Shown here piece after piece: positions 9,698 to 22,410 of a stretch of 64,000 nucleotides of DNA. The stretch lies in NCBI GenBank assembly GCA_020205615.1, contig CM035156.1, forward strand, positions 15,155,128 through 15,219,127, written 5' to 3'. Under the pieces are notes generated by a model. That model did no database searches, had not been told where the DNA came from, and worked only from the letters and a program-made list of their open reading frames with translations. Every line of letters starts with the position of its first letter. Positions within the stretch are counted from its first letter, which is position 1. The translations under genes and the position numbers were made by a program. Source of the DNA: Panax quinquefolius. Taxonomy: Eukaryota > Streptophyta > Magnoliopsida > Apiales > Araliaceae.

Positions 9698-12600
9698 GTA
9701 AGGGTACTATTTCTTTTGTATTCATGAAGAGAACTTCTATTATTCTATCTTTATTATTCTGTTGGAATAACCTGTATACGCGGGCTACCCTATACTTGGT
9801 GAAATTCTTCTGTATTCTATTCTTTATTATTCTGTTGGAATATCATGTATACATCTTTTACGTGGGACCGGTTCCGCCTTTATTATTCTGTTAGAATATC
9901 CTGCATTCTTGCTTTCTACGCAGGACCGGGTTCCGCCTTTTATTATTCATTGCTGAACATCCTGTTGGTGTTTTACTTACGACTGTTCCGCCATTTAGTA
10001 TTCTTTTGGAATAACTTTGCATATACATCAATCTTTGCATGCATGGTGATTTCTGTTGTTGTATTCCATTCTTTATTATTTTGTTGGAATATCCTGCTTG
10101 GTCGTGTACATTACGCTCGACCGTTCCGTTATTTATTATTCGATGGAATAACCTTTAATATCATCGCCAAGTACCGTATGCATGGTAATTTCTTTTGTTA
10201 TTTCATTCTTTATTATACTCGGTTGGTTAAAGTTTTGACTTCTACACTCCATGAAATTAGTGGAATATTCTTGATATTTGTGCTTGAACCAAAGATCTTT
10301 CATGAAAATATTCTTCCGAGCATTCTTGAATTTTACTTTACAAAAAGTATCATGTTGACAATTTGGAATTTATTAGTTCTGAATAAATTAATTCTTGAAC
10401 TTGTTTTATTGAATTCTTATATCATTGTCATCATCCTCATGTTTATATTATTTTTGAAAGTCATCTACGTGGCTTGTGGTGTATAGATGGACTTGGTATG
10501 ATTATGACCAAGAATTATTCTAAGATTGTAATCATGAATCGTAATATTACAAATGATATGGTAAAAGTCCTCATTGGGCCCGAAGCATTGATGGGCCGCT
10601 TATTGGCATGATCATGACCATTGATGAATACACAAATATCCTTGGCCCATAGTGTATGGATAATTTGTGGTCGTGACCCTAATGAATATCCTTTGCCGTA
10701 GTGCAGGGATGATGTGGATTATTTATTAAGCTGAGTTTCAGCGATAAAAGTGATAAAAAATCTTTTTAAATCATAAAAGATAGTAGATTTTATTCTCTAC
10801 TTGACTCTCTTAATGGATTGCATGTTTTCACGCAGATTAAACTTGATGTCTATTGTATTTTATCGGTTTAACACTGTTGAGGACTAATGATAATTTATTC
10901 TGCATTATCTTAGTCATAATATTTCTTACTAGGCTAGTTGAGCTCACCCTTTCTTTCACTGTTCTCTTCAGGAAAAGAGAACGTAGCCGGGACTAGTCGG
11001 GGAACGGAGTGATGGTCCGAGATGGTGTCTTAGTAGTCCTCACTATTCTGTTAAATAGTGTGATAATAAATGTAATGAGGACTAAATTGAGTGTGGATAT
11101 TGTCTAGATGACAATATTTGTATTAAAACTCACAGCATGTATTTTGTCGTATTTTACACGACTGTTGTATAATTAAGTTGTATTTGAATTTAGTACCATG
11201 TATTTGGCGACTTAAGATGGGTGATGTATACCTATTTTAGGGGCGTCATAAAACTGAAGTTTTCTCTCTATATATTATTGAGCGTATTCTTGTGAGTATT
11301 TTGATACTTTGAGTGTTGCTGTACGGTGCAAGTTCCTTCAGCGTTATATCTGATATTCCAGCCAGAGGTACTATTCTTTTCGAGGTAAGAGATATTTTTT
11401 TAAAAAAAATGATATTATTTCTTCTAATATCATTATGCCGGAATATTGGTAAGATTTTTCTTGTGAAATTATTGTCTTTTAGGGTCGGGATTATTATTCA
11501 GGTATATGGCACTATTCACGTATACGGCACTATTCACGAATACGACACTATTCACAGAAAAATTAAATTTTTATTTTTTGTCCAAAATATCTATTATGGA
11601 TACTAGCTTTGATTGTATTCATGTTTTGATCATTTTTGAATTTTACTTCACTATGGTTATTTATGAATTATTTTTGAACTTGGACTGTTTAAAGTACGAA
11701 TCCTTATTATTTGTTCTTTTGTTTCACTGAATTCGTTTTCTTTAAAATATTTTTAATCATCCTCAGTCCTAAATGATGATATTACGAAATATCTGTGTCC
11801 CGTAGTGCAAAGATGGTTGATTTTCTTATGAATATCTTTGGCTCAGAGTCTGCAAAAGCAGTGTTGAGATGAACATGACCAACTGATGAATATCTTTGGC
11901 CTGTAGTGCAAAGATGAATATTTGATTCAAGATGTATATTGATTGATGTTACATGCATAAAATATTGATGATGAACTTTTAAATTCATAGATTATAGTAG
12001 ATTTCATTCTCTACGTAACTCTTCTATGAATTATTATTTCCACTGCGAATATTGATCTGAAACTTGTTGTCTATTATATTCTATCAGATTTTTTCCCTGT
12101 TGAAGACTAACGATAATTTTTTCTATATTATCTTACTCATAATATTCTTTACTGGGCTAGTTGAGCTCACCGTTTTCCTTTTTGTTCCATTTTTCTTCTC
12201 AGGAGGCGAGAATGTAGCGAGTACTAGTCGGGGTATGGAATGAAGGTCTTAGAAAGTTGTTTTAGTAGTCCTCACCATTTTTTATAAAATAATATATCAA
12301 TAATTGTAATGAGGACTTATTTGAGTATTGATATTGTCTAGAAGACAATATTTGTACTCAAACTCACAGTTTTTATGTTGTATTAATAAAGTTGTAGTTG
12401 TTTTACGCACTACGTTATCGACTTTCGAATAATAGGTGTTGTAAACCTATTTTTGGGGCATCACAAAATGTTTATTTTATTTCATTATATTTATAGAGAG
12501 TGCGAGTTAAAATGTATATGTGACAACTGACAACTTTACTTTTGACTTACTTTAAATATTTGGACTTCAAATTTTTAAATAATTGGGCAAATAAAAGTGA

Positions 12601-13285
12601 TAAATACTCCCTTCACTCGAAAATTCATAAGTGTGAATTAATTATTCAACCCCATTCTAGATTATCTCTAAATTAATTAGACTTAACACATTTTAACAAT
12701 AAATTATATTTTTCATTGTTCCCGCCTCCCAACATTGCAAGTAAGTTTTGAAAGTAAAAAACTTATAAGCTAATAATTATAGTTTTGTTATTCTAGGTAT
12801 ATAATTTTCTTGATAAATGATACATTTTAGATATTTTAACTTTATAATAGTATAATTTTTAACTATACTTAAATCAATTTATTTCAGTTTATTAATATAT
12901 ATATATTAGAATAAAAGTGTTATTTCCTACTTTTTAGAGTGAAATGATATATTTTGAAAATAATTTTCGTATGATAGTGAAAACTAATTATTATATAAGG
13001 AATGCCACTTAAAAAAATTATTTTTCTTATTAGTATATAATAATTAATATATATATATAAGTTATTTGGATACTAATTCCGGATAAGGATTTGAATTCAG
13101 ATATCCGCTATCTGCCGGATATATTTATGGTCGGATGTTAAACGAATACGAATACGCCTATATTCGTATTCATATCCATTTATTATCAGATACCTTTAAA
13201 TCAAATACGAATATATCCGTTTTTTTAATACGGATAATGTTCGTTTTTTTAATAAGGATGCGATTGAATATAAAATTTTCAATTA

Positions 13286-13557
13286 CTCCCTCCGTTTTTA
13301 AAAGATTGTCGTTTTAGCAGAAAAAATTTGTTTTAAAATGTTTGTCGTTTACAACTTTCAAGGAGAATAAATTATTTAATTTTTTATATTACCTCTACCT
13401 TCTCTCATTGTCCCAACAAATTTTCTCCCTTGTATTAATAGTTTTCAACTTCTCATAAAGGGGTAGTGATGAGATTTTAAACAAATTTTATTTGATAAAT
13501 GATACTTTCTTAATTCATGTGCAAAAATTTTAAACGATAATTTTTTAAGAACGGAGG
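13286..13557. mobile_element. Stowaway-like MITE 1
   Basis: 272 bp with terminal inverted repeats CTCCCTCCGTTTTTAAAAGA on the left and, at the right end, TTTTTTAAGAACGGAGG. TA dinucleotides flank both ends (13284-13285 and 13558-13559). CTCCCTCCGT with a TA target duplication is the signature of Tc1/mariner-derived Stowaway MITEs in plants. No coding capacity. Confidence 0.8.
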
Positions 13558-13591
13558 TAGAACCAATTACAGCCTACTTACATACGGTATT

Positions 13592-13622
<31 letters not shown>

Positions 13623-13907
13623 TGTGTTTACCGGATGTGTTTACCATGTACATACGGTAAATAGTGTTTATCACTTCTATACTCTCTCTCTATACATATA
13701 TACTGCTGTAGAAGATAAACCAAAAGAGAGGCAAAAGTATTAGCAAATATACCAATGAAGCAATGACTGTCGTCTGTTTTTATAGACCGTATGGGCTAGC
13801 TCCCCATTTTGGAAATTATTTTTTATTTGAACAATACTAATACTCAACAAGATAATAAGATCAATTTAAAATATTTATATCAAAAAACTTTAATAAGTTT
13901 GACTAAA

Positions 13908-13913
13908 TCATGT

Positions 13914-13952
<39 letters not shown>
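13908..13952. repeat. Compound microsatellite (TA)n(GT)n
   Basis: An AT dinucleotide run passes directly into a GT run (ATATATATATGTGTGTGTGT and onward). A simple sequence repeat with no gene nearby. Confidence 0.9.
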
Positions 13953-13953
<1 letters not shown>

Positions 13954-14430
13954 AAAAAGGAGTACGTATGCGTCTTTGAGACATAATTTTTTTGTGATTT
14001 TTATGTTGAGAGATTTCATTAAGGATACTTTTAGCATTTGTATCGATTAAAATTATGTCATATTAAGTGTATTACATACAATATACTTTATTTTTCTTAT
14101 GTACAAATTTAATAATTCGTGCAAAACACATGTAAAATTAAAAAGCGATTAATAGATTAAATTTTATATATAATATTTTTTTAAAATATTTTAATTGATC
14201 TCAAGTCAATTTAGGAGTCTAAATTTGATGACTTGATAGCTCAAAAGTTTTTTCCTTATTTTTTTTATCTTTACTCAATTCTTAGTGATAATTGTACATT
14301 GTATCTTTAATAATAAATGTGTACTAAAATTTTATGAAAAAACATAACTTTTGAGCTTTTGAGTTAACTTTTGAAAATATCAAAATTTATGACCCATTAA
14401 TTAGAAGACATGAAAATCAACAAAAAAATA

Positions 14431-14873
14431 CTCCATCCGTCTCATAGTTATAGGTTGATTTCTTTTGGCACATAGTTTAAGAAAATCAGTTTAAGTTAAT
14501 TTTTAACAAAAATTTTTCACATATACCCTTAATATAAAATTAATGAATAAATTAATTACTCCTTACTTATCACATCAAACTCTTAACTTCATTTGATTCT
14601 TTAAGATACAATTGCTTTTTATACACAAAATATGTTATACTAATAAAACCTAAAAAGTTGAATTCTTTTATTGAGAATACAACAACATTAAATGTGGTGA
14701 TAAAAATAATGACATTGAAGGTTGTTTCTTTAAAAAAAGAGTAATGGTTGAATATTTATTATAAGGGCATAAAAGTAAAATAATGAACCAACTAAATTTA
14801 TAAATAATAAGTAGCCTATATATTGGAACATCTCAAAATAAAAAATCAACCTATAATTATAGGACAGAAGGAG
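14431..14873. mobile_element. Stowaway-like MITE 2
   Basis: 443 bp with long imperfect inverted ends: CTCCATCCGTCTCATAGTTA then TAGGTTGATTT on the left, and AAATCAACCTATAATTATAG then GACAGAAGGAG on the right. TA flanks both ends (14429-14430 and 14874-14875). Same superfamily logic as MITE 1 but a distinct, longer family. No open frame of note. Confidence 0.75.
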
Positions 14874-15237
14874 TAAATAAGCAAAGCTTTTTGAGTTTAT
14901 TGAGTCATCAAAATTGAACTACTAAATTTACTCAAGACTAACTAAAATAACTCAATCCGTACTTGACTTGTCTTGTTATATGTTGTTATAGATATGTCTC
15001 AATATATTGGTATAATTGGAGACTTTTAATATGTAACCTCTTATGGAATTAACGCACGTATACCCTATATTTAATTTTAAAATTATAGGAGTATACGAAT
15101 GGCTAATTAATTAAGCAACTTGTCTAGCTAGTCTTATTCTTTCATCTTTTCTCTTATATATATATATAAGTACTATCAACTCATTATTTTGCAAATATAT
15201 ATATATATAAATAAATTCTTGACTCGATCAATTGATA

Positions 15238-15488
15238 CTTCCTCCGTTCCTTAATACATATAAGTCGTTTGAGAATTTCAAGTAAACATTAATTATTTAG
15301 TTTTTAATATTATCCAAAATATTAAATGTAACTTTGGTTCTCTCACTATTTTTTATCTAATAAATAACAATCTCTTATTTCAATACAAGTGTAATATAGA
15401 TAATTGATATTATAGTTAATGCTAGACAATCATTACTTTAATACTTATGTACAACCCTAAAATAACCTATATTAAAAAACGGAGGAAG
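15238..15488. mobile_element. Stowaway-like MITE 3
   Basis: 251 bp with ends CTTCCTCCGTTCCTTAATA and TATTAAAAAACGGAGGAAG and flanking TA at 15236-15237 and 15489-15490. Internal sequence is AT-rich and non-coding. Confidence 0.78.
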
Positions 15489-17105
15489 TATTTAATTTGA
15501 AGAAAATCCTCTAAAGATGCTAGGGACTTTGGAACATGCATTATCTCTTTGGCAATCTCTCGTTCCCTTTTAGACCCAAAAAGTGAATTAAAAATTCCTT
15601 GGATCGTCTTATTTTTAATTTTTAAACACAATGCACGTACATGATATCATGCAAACCCGGTGAATTTTCATGAATGCATGCATGGTTTTCCAGAAATTCA
15701 GTTATCTAAGCTACAAAGCTATATACAAACCTACCTTATGCATGGTTCCTTTTTACTTCACTCTTTAATTATGGTCAACGTGAGAGAGCCAAACTATATA
15801 TAATATTTGTCGAGTTAGCATTAACCATTTTACATACACTAATGTGATATTATACGAAATCCATATATCCTTGCATTCAGGGACACTATAAAAAAAAACT
15901 TAATTTCGACAGAATATTTGTGACGCTCTCAAAATAGGTATACATCATTAATCTTGGGTTGTCAGATACATAGTACTGAATACAAATACAAACTAATTAT
16001 ACAACAGTCGTGTAAAATACGACAAAACATATGCTGTGAGTTTTAATACAAATATTATCTTCTGACAATATCCACTCTCGTAATAAGTCCTCATTACAAT
16101 TATTATCACACTATTTCATAGAATAATGAGGACTACTAATATTATCATCTGGACCATCACTCCGTTCCCCGACTAGTCCCTGCTACGTTCTCATTTCCTG
16201 AAGAGAACAGTGAAAGAAAGGATGATCTCAACTAGCCCAGTAAGAAATATTATGACTAAGATAATGCAGGATAAATTATCATTAGCCTTCAACAATGTTA
16301 AACTGATAAAATACAATAGACATCAAGTTTAACTGCAGCGGAATAAGCAATTCATTAAAAGAGTCAAGTAGAGAATAAAATCTACTATCTTTTATGATTT
16401 AAAACGTTTTTTCATCACTTTTATCGCTCAGACTCAGCTTAATAAATAATCCACATCATCCCTGCACTACGGCCAAGGATATTCATTAGGGTCACGACCA
16501 CAAATTATCCATGCACTACGGGCCAAGGATATTCGTGTATTCATCAATGATCATGATCATGCCAACAACTGTCAATCAATGCACTACGGGCCAATGAGAA
16601 CTTTTACCACATCATTTGTAACATTATGGTCATGATTATACCGAATAATCCCTGGTCATAATCATACCAAGTCCATCTATGCACTACAGGCCGCAGATGA
16701 CTTTCAAAAATATAAACATGAGAATGATGACAATGATATATGAATTCAATAAAACAAGTTCAAGAATTAGTTTATCCAAGAACTAATAACGTCCAAATTG
16801 TCAACATGATACTTCTTTGTAGAGTAAAATTCAAGAATGCTCAGAAGAATATTTTCATGAAAAGATACTGGATGAAACGCAAATATTAAGGATATTCCAC
16901 TAATTTCATGGAGTATAGAAGTCAAAACTTTAACCAACTGAGTATAATAAAGAATTGAATAACAAAAGAATCACTAGGCATGTGATAGACCGCACAGGCA
17001 GGTTATTCCAATAGAATAATAAATAACTAACCAGTCCGTAAAACGCATGACATAAGATATATATTCTAACGTAATAATAAAGACTTTTAACCAGTCCGGC
17101 GTAAA

Positions 17106-19839
17106 TGTGACGCCCCAAAATTTGGTATCGTCACCCATCTTGGGTCGCCACTTACATGGTACATAAATTCAAATACAAACTTAATTATACATATGTCGTG
17201 GGTAACATACGACAATACATAAACCGAGAGTTCTAATAGGAATATTGTCTTTTAGACAATATTCATACTCAAGGAGTCCTCATTACATTTATTGTCACAC
17301 TATTTAACGAATAGTGAGGACTACTAATGCTATCTCTTGGGACCATCACTCTTTTCCCCGACTCGTCCCAAATTTATATTCTCATTTCACGAAGAACAAA
17401 GGAAAGAAAGTGTGAAACTCAACTAGCCCAAGAAAGAAATATTATAACTAAGATAATGCGAATAAATTATCAATAGTCTTCAACAATGTTAAACCGATAA
17501 AATACAATAGACAACCGGTTTAATCTGCGGTGAATATCGAATCCATTAAAAGAGTCGAGTGAAAAATAAAATCTACTATCTTTTAGGTTTTAAAAGGTTT
17601 TCATCAATTTTTTATCACTAAGACTCGGTTTAATGAATAAACCACAATATCTAATCATCGTATACCACGGTCAAGGATTTTCATCAAATTATAAATGGTC
17701 TTGACTATACCGAATTACCCCTCGGTCATAATCATACCAAAAACTATCCATCAACGCATTACAGCCCTTGAGAGGGCTTTTGTCACATCATTTATATCAA
17801 GCCATGATTATACCGAATGATCCCCAGTCATAATCATACTAAGTTCATCTATGCACGTAAGCGAAAGATAACATAATATAACATGAGGATGATGACAATG
17901 ACATAATAATTCAATAAAACAAGTTCACGAATTAATTTATTCAGAACTAATAACGTCCAAATTGTCAACATGATCTTTCTTTGTAGAGTAAAATTCAAGA
18001 ATGATCGGAAGAATTTTTCCATGAAAAGATCTTGGATAAAACGCAAATATCGAGGATATTCTACTAATTTCATGGAGTATAGAAGTCAAAAGTTTTAACC
18101 AACCGGGTATAATAAAGAATGGAATAACAAAAAAGAAATCACCACGCATGCGATAGACCACACAGCAAAGTTATTCCAATGTAATAATAAATAACGGAAC
18201 CAGTCCCACAGAAACGCCTACAGATAGGATGTTCCCAATGTAATAATAATAAAGAAGCGGAACCAGTCCGATGTAAAACACACGCACGTGATGCTCCAAT
18301 GTAATAATAGAAGAATGTCACCAAGTATAAAGGTAAACCACGTATACAAGTTATTCCAATGAATAATAAAGAATGGAATAATGTAGAAGATCACCAAGTA
18401 TAGGGGATTCAGCATGATCTGAGTTATTCCAAAAGAATAAATAAGAATGGAATAACATAAGGATTTCACCAAGTATAGGGTATGCTGCGTGTCTGAGGTT
18501 ATGTATAGGGTATGCCACTTTTACGAGTTATTCAAATGAATAATAAAGAATGGAATAACAAAAGTTCTCTTCATGAATAAGAAAGAATAACACCCCTACG
18601 AGTACAACAAATAATATTCCCTACCTTAGAAGAAATTTGAATATTGGAAAAGTGAAGTAGCAAAATACTTTTCTTCTTTCTCTATAGTTTCTCTCTCTGA
18701 GTTTCGGTGAATTCGTAAGAAATAATGAAGGAATGAACTTTCTATTTATAGAAAAACCGAGGGTGGCTCTTGGTCTTAACGGCGGTCAAAATGACTCTTG
18801 GTAATATTGAAGAGACAACTACTATTTCATGAAAGGGTAATTAACCTTTGGAACAATCAAAGAGGCGGTAACTCTTGGTAATATTGAAGGGACAACTACT
18901 ATTTGCGAAGGGTAATTACTATTGACGAAAGGTAATTACTATTGACGAAGGTAATTACTATTCACAAAGGTAATTACTATTGATGAAGGTAAATACTATT
19001 GACGAAGGTAAATACTATTGACGAAGGTAATTACTATTCACAAAGGTAATTATTATTCACAAAGGTAATTACTATTCACAAAGGTAATTACTATTGACGA
19101 AGGTAAATACTATTGACGAAGGTAATTACTATTCACAAAGGTAATTACTATTGACGAAGGGACTCTTAGATGATGACATACGGGCCCCATAAAATAATCA
19201 AAGTTACCACAAACGTCTCATAATGGACTCTTTATATACATCGAGGATTGAATAAATATTACCACAAATCATTTTATTTTTAATCAACACATATTTAATC
19301 TTTCAACAATTATTAATAATTTATAACTTGTCGTCTCAATTAATAATTTAATACTATAACATATTATACTGATGATCTTTGACAATAATTGAATCAATAA
19401 TATAAGAGATATGATCGCAAGAATTCTCGTAGAAAAATAATTGAGCATAGGTGGTGACTTCTCACGTAAACATCAATAATCAATATCGTGTACTATATAC
19501 AACTACGTGTATTCTTCGTACTTTTACTAAGGGTAGTTCAACGGTTTTCGACGATAACACCTCTCCGCCGTTATTTTTTATAAAAAATAATTTTGTCGTT
19601 TTCTAACTACGACAATACTTCCATTGTGGGGTCCACCAATGATTGAGCCGTTGTACGAATATTCTCCGACAAAAAGAATATTCCCCGACCAAACGAATAT
19701 TTTATAACAACTTGCTTACTTTGCAAAATTTATAAATATTACTCACAACTATAACATTATATCAAATTTATTCTATAATATTCAAAAATAATATTTATAA
19801 AAAAAATTCATCTTTATTTATAAAAGCTGGGGTCTTATA
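17106..19839 (-). mobile_element. Solo LTR5, inserted in LTR4
   Basis: 2,734 bp from TGTGACGCCCC (17106) to GGGGTCTTATA (19839; the expected end is TTACA). The flanks GTAAA (17101-17105) and TAAA(A) (19840 onward) fit a slightly damaged 5-bp duplication, since related copies read CCGATGTAAAACAC at this place. It belongs to the same subfamily as LTR2, LTR3 and LTR4 (shared GGTATGCGGCAT and TTATTCCAATGAATAATAAA blocks). Confidence 0.78.
18898..19165 (-). repeat. 19-bp minisatellite inside LTR5
   Basis: About 14 head-to-tail copies of a 19-bp unit close to GGTAATTACTATTGACGAA, with a second variant GGTAATTACTATTCACAAA. The core TTACTATTCAC also forms the 14-bp arrays of other LTR copies, so this array probably arose by local amplification of the same seed motif. 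Not found in the other six LTRs at this length. Confidence 0.85.
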
Positions 19840-20734
19840 TAAAATGCACAGACAGGATATTCCAATAGAATAATAAAGACTTTAACCAAGTCCCAAGATA
19901 AAAAGCGCAAATGACGATATTCCAACGAATAATAAAGATTTAAACCGGTCCCACAGAAACGCATGCATGGATATTCCAACATAATAATAAAGAATGAAAT
20001 AACAACAGAATTTCACCATGTATGCGCAGATTGTGATGTATAAAAGTTATTCCAAAGAGAATAATAAATAATGGAATAACAGAAGAATTTCACTAAGTAT
20101 AGGGTAGTCCGCATATACAGGTTATTCCAACAGAATAATAAAGAATGGAATAACAGAAGAATTTCACTAAGTATATGGTAGCCCGCGTATACAGGTTATT
20201 CCAACAGAATAATTAAGAATGGAATAACAAAAGAATTTTCACCAAGTATAGGATAGTCCGCGTATACAGGTTATTCCAACAGAATAATAAAGAATGGAAT
20301 AACAGAAGTTCTCTTCATGAATACAAAAGAAATAATACCCCTTACCTTATAAAGAAGAAACTGAATATAGAAGTAGTGAAGTAGCAGAATACTCTTCTTC
20401 TTTCTCTTTATAATTTCTCTCTCTAGAGTTTCAGTGAATTCGTAAGAAATAATGAAGGAATGAGCTTCTATTTATAGGATAATGGATTGAATAATAACTA
20501 ATTTATGAACGGTCCAGATTGATTTACTATTAAAACTTAAAGCAACGGTCCATACTGATTCACTATTAAAACTTTAAACCAACGATCCATACTGATTCAC
20601 TATTAAAACTTTAAACCAGCGATACATATTGATTTACTATTATAAATTCAACCAACGTTCTGAAAAATTAGCACATCTCCTCATGGAATAATATTGTACC
20701 CAAAAATAATTTGGACCGAAAAAAAATATATTGT

Positions 20735-20840
20735 TCGGGTGAATAGTAACTCGTGAATAGTAACTCGCACGTAAATAGTAACTCGTGAATAGTAACTCAT
20801 GAATAGTAATTCATGAATAGTAACTCGTGAATAGTACTCC
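20735..20840 (-). repeat. 14-bp GTGAATAGTAACTC array in LTR4
   Basis: Six to seven units of GTGAATAGTAACTC and variants (CATGAATAGTAATT). Equivalent arrays are found in LTR6 (24775-24960) and in both LTRs of the full chromovirus (34555-34765, 41500-41715). They lie downstream of the TATA region when read in the orientation of the element, so within or near R/U5. Confidence 0.8.
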
Positions 20841-21990
20841 GACATAAAAAGTGTCCCGAATACCCGATTGAACAATATAACCTCCGCACATCAATTATCA
20901 TCTAATAGATGTCGATTTCTACTAACACAAATAATCCCAACACATGGAACTATCAAATTCATCTTTAATCAACACGAACTTATTCATCATTAATATTATA
21001 ACTCTCACAATATTTAACAACCAGGTTGTTCCTGGAGAAAGAGGGGCCTTCTAATAAGGATTTCTCCTGTTATCGGCGCCTTGATTAGGTGACCAAACCT
21101 CTCCTCGATGTAACTTCTGACATTGTAAATATTACAATTTAATAATATGAATAACTTTGTCGTCTCAATTATTGATTTAATAATATAACATATAATGCGG
21201 ATGATCTTTTGTGACAATAATCGAATCAATAATATGAGAGATATGATGCGTGATAATTGAGTATAACCGGTGACTTCTCACGTAAGCATCAATAATCAAT
21301 ACGAAGGTGCTACTATGCAACCACGCCATTCATCAGACTTTTTTACTACCGGGTAGTTCAACGGTTTTAATAAGTAACACCTCCGCCGTTATTTTTATAA
21401 AATATTTTTGTCGTTTTCTCAATCCGGCAATAATTCCGCTATTGAGGGTCCACCAATGATTGTCTTGTTATACATTTAATATTCCTCGCTAAAACGAATA
21501 TTCCCAGACCAATCGAATATTATATAACAACTTGCATACTTTGCAAAATTTATAAATACTACCTACAATTATAACATTATCTCAAATTCACACCATAATA
21601 TTCAAAAAAATATTTCGAAAAAATTAAATCTTTATTCGTAAAATTTGGGATTTTACAATATTCCCTCAAAAATATATTATTTCTGGAAATATTTCATCCG
21701 GATGAGGTGTAGTTCTTGCATGATTTATACATTATTTTTAACATAGCTGAATTTTGTAGCTAAATTAACATATTTTCTTATTATTTTGTAGCTAACGTAC
21801 GTGCTTTTTTCGCCAAACAATAGTATGCTTTTCAAGCTCAGAAGTTTTTACTCTTGCTTCATTCAAATTCTTGCAAAATATGTCATTCTTGGATATATTT
21901 TAATTATTTGAAAATTTTAAACTAATAAATCTTACTTAACTTTTGTACCTAATTTTCATTTTGTAACCTAGCTAATCAAGCGTATAAATT

Positions 21991-21999
<9 letters not shown>

Positions 22000-22031
<32 letters not shown>
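22000..22031. repeat. (TA)n microsatellite
   Basis: A run of about 16 TA dinucleotides immediately outside the left end of the inverted-repeat element that begins near 22032. The matching right flank (51043-51060) is also TA-rich, so this may be the target into which that element inserted. Confidence 0.9.
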
Positions 22032-22034
<3 letters not shown>

Positions 22035-22194
22035 AATGATTATATAGAAATACTTTTACTATGAATGTAAATTAGGTAAATAACATTATATTTGTTCATT
22101 CTATAAATCAAGGACGCAGATTAAAAAATAACAATGCACATAGTTCAACTAACGTACACTAAAAAAAATTTCAAATCCCAAACTTACCCCCAAC

Positions 22195-22410
22195 CGATCG
22201 CATAAGGCAGCCAATAGTCAATTTATCTTATAACACAGACACGGCAATCAAATCACCGTATAAGACAGCCAATAGTCAATCAATGAATAACACAGACACG
22301 GCAATCAAATCTAATATTGTTTCGAAAATAAATGAATACTTGCTGACACGGCAATCAATACAATATCAATCCAATATGGTTTCGAAAATAATATGGCATA
22401 TCACAGAAAC
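22195..22410. repeat. Short tandem repeats inside the TIR element
   Basis: Three to four imperfect units of about 50-60 bp sharing GACACGGCAATCAAATC and AAGGCAGCCAATAGTCAAT, next to the left terminal repeat. A subterminal position is usual for transposon-binding repeats, but the function is not shown. Confidence 0.6.

Larger units (their letters stand above)
6180..11250 (+). mobile_element. Solo LTR2, inserted in LTR1 and interrupted by LTR3
   Basis: Starts TGTAAGACCC at 6180 and ends GGGGCGTCATA at 11250. It is flanked by a perfect AAACT duplication (6175-6179 and 11251-11255). Its own parts are 6180-7280 and 9703-11250, about 2.65 kb, again a single LTR. The right part contains tandem units built on TTATTATTCTGTTGGAATA (9730-10180), which give fortuitous open frames. 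Insertion just downstream of the LTR1 TATA box shows LTR2 is younger than LTR1. Confidence 0.85.
4871..12465 (+). mobile_element. Solo LTR1 (Tekay-type family), interrupted by LTR2
   Basis: Starts TGTAAGACACC at 4871 and ends GGGGCATCACA at 12465, the termini of the LTR family defined by the full-length chromovirus at 33570-43345. Flanks are AAAAG (4866-4870) and AAATG (12466-12470), a 5-bp duplication with one mismatch. Its own sequence is 4871-6179 plus 11256-12465, about 2.5 kb, so only one LTR is present and no internal gene. A TATA box (CCTATAAATAG) sits at 6132-6142, just before the point where LTR2 inserted. Inferred origin: recombination between the two LTRs of a former full element. 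Confidence 0.8.
12471..15918. other. Intergenic AT-rich DNA with MITEs and microsatellites
   Basis: No gene is seen. The stretch holds three Stowaway-like MITEs (listed separately), AT microsatellites near 13594-13622 and a compound (TA)n(GT)n tract. A stretch at 13080-13230 is rich in inverted GAATACGAAT and ATTCGTATTC motifs. The rest shows no recognisable coding or repeat structure. Confidence 0.6.
15919..21657 (-). mobile_element. Solo LTR4, interrupted by LTR5
   Basis: Inverted copy of the same LTR family: the left edge is TGTGACGCTCTC (15919), the right edge GGGATTTTACA (21657), with a perfect ATATT duplication (15914-15918 and 21658-21662). Its own parts are 15919-17105 and about 19845-21657, some 3.0 kb, with no internal gene. 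The right part contains the tandem run of GTGAATAGTAACTC units at 20735-20840 and several near-copies of a TACTGATTCACTATTAAAACTT segment (20535-20640). A single LTR with intact duplication means a solo LTR. Confidence 0.85.

Noticed and set aside
9845..10486. 213-codon open frame on the plus strand
   Set aside because: It lies within solo LTR2, is built from the same TTATTATTCTGTTGGAATA repeats, and is disrupted in the other LTR copies.
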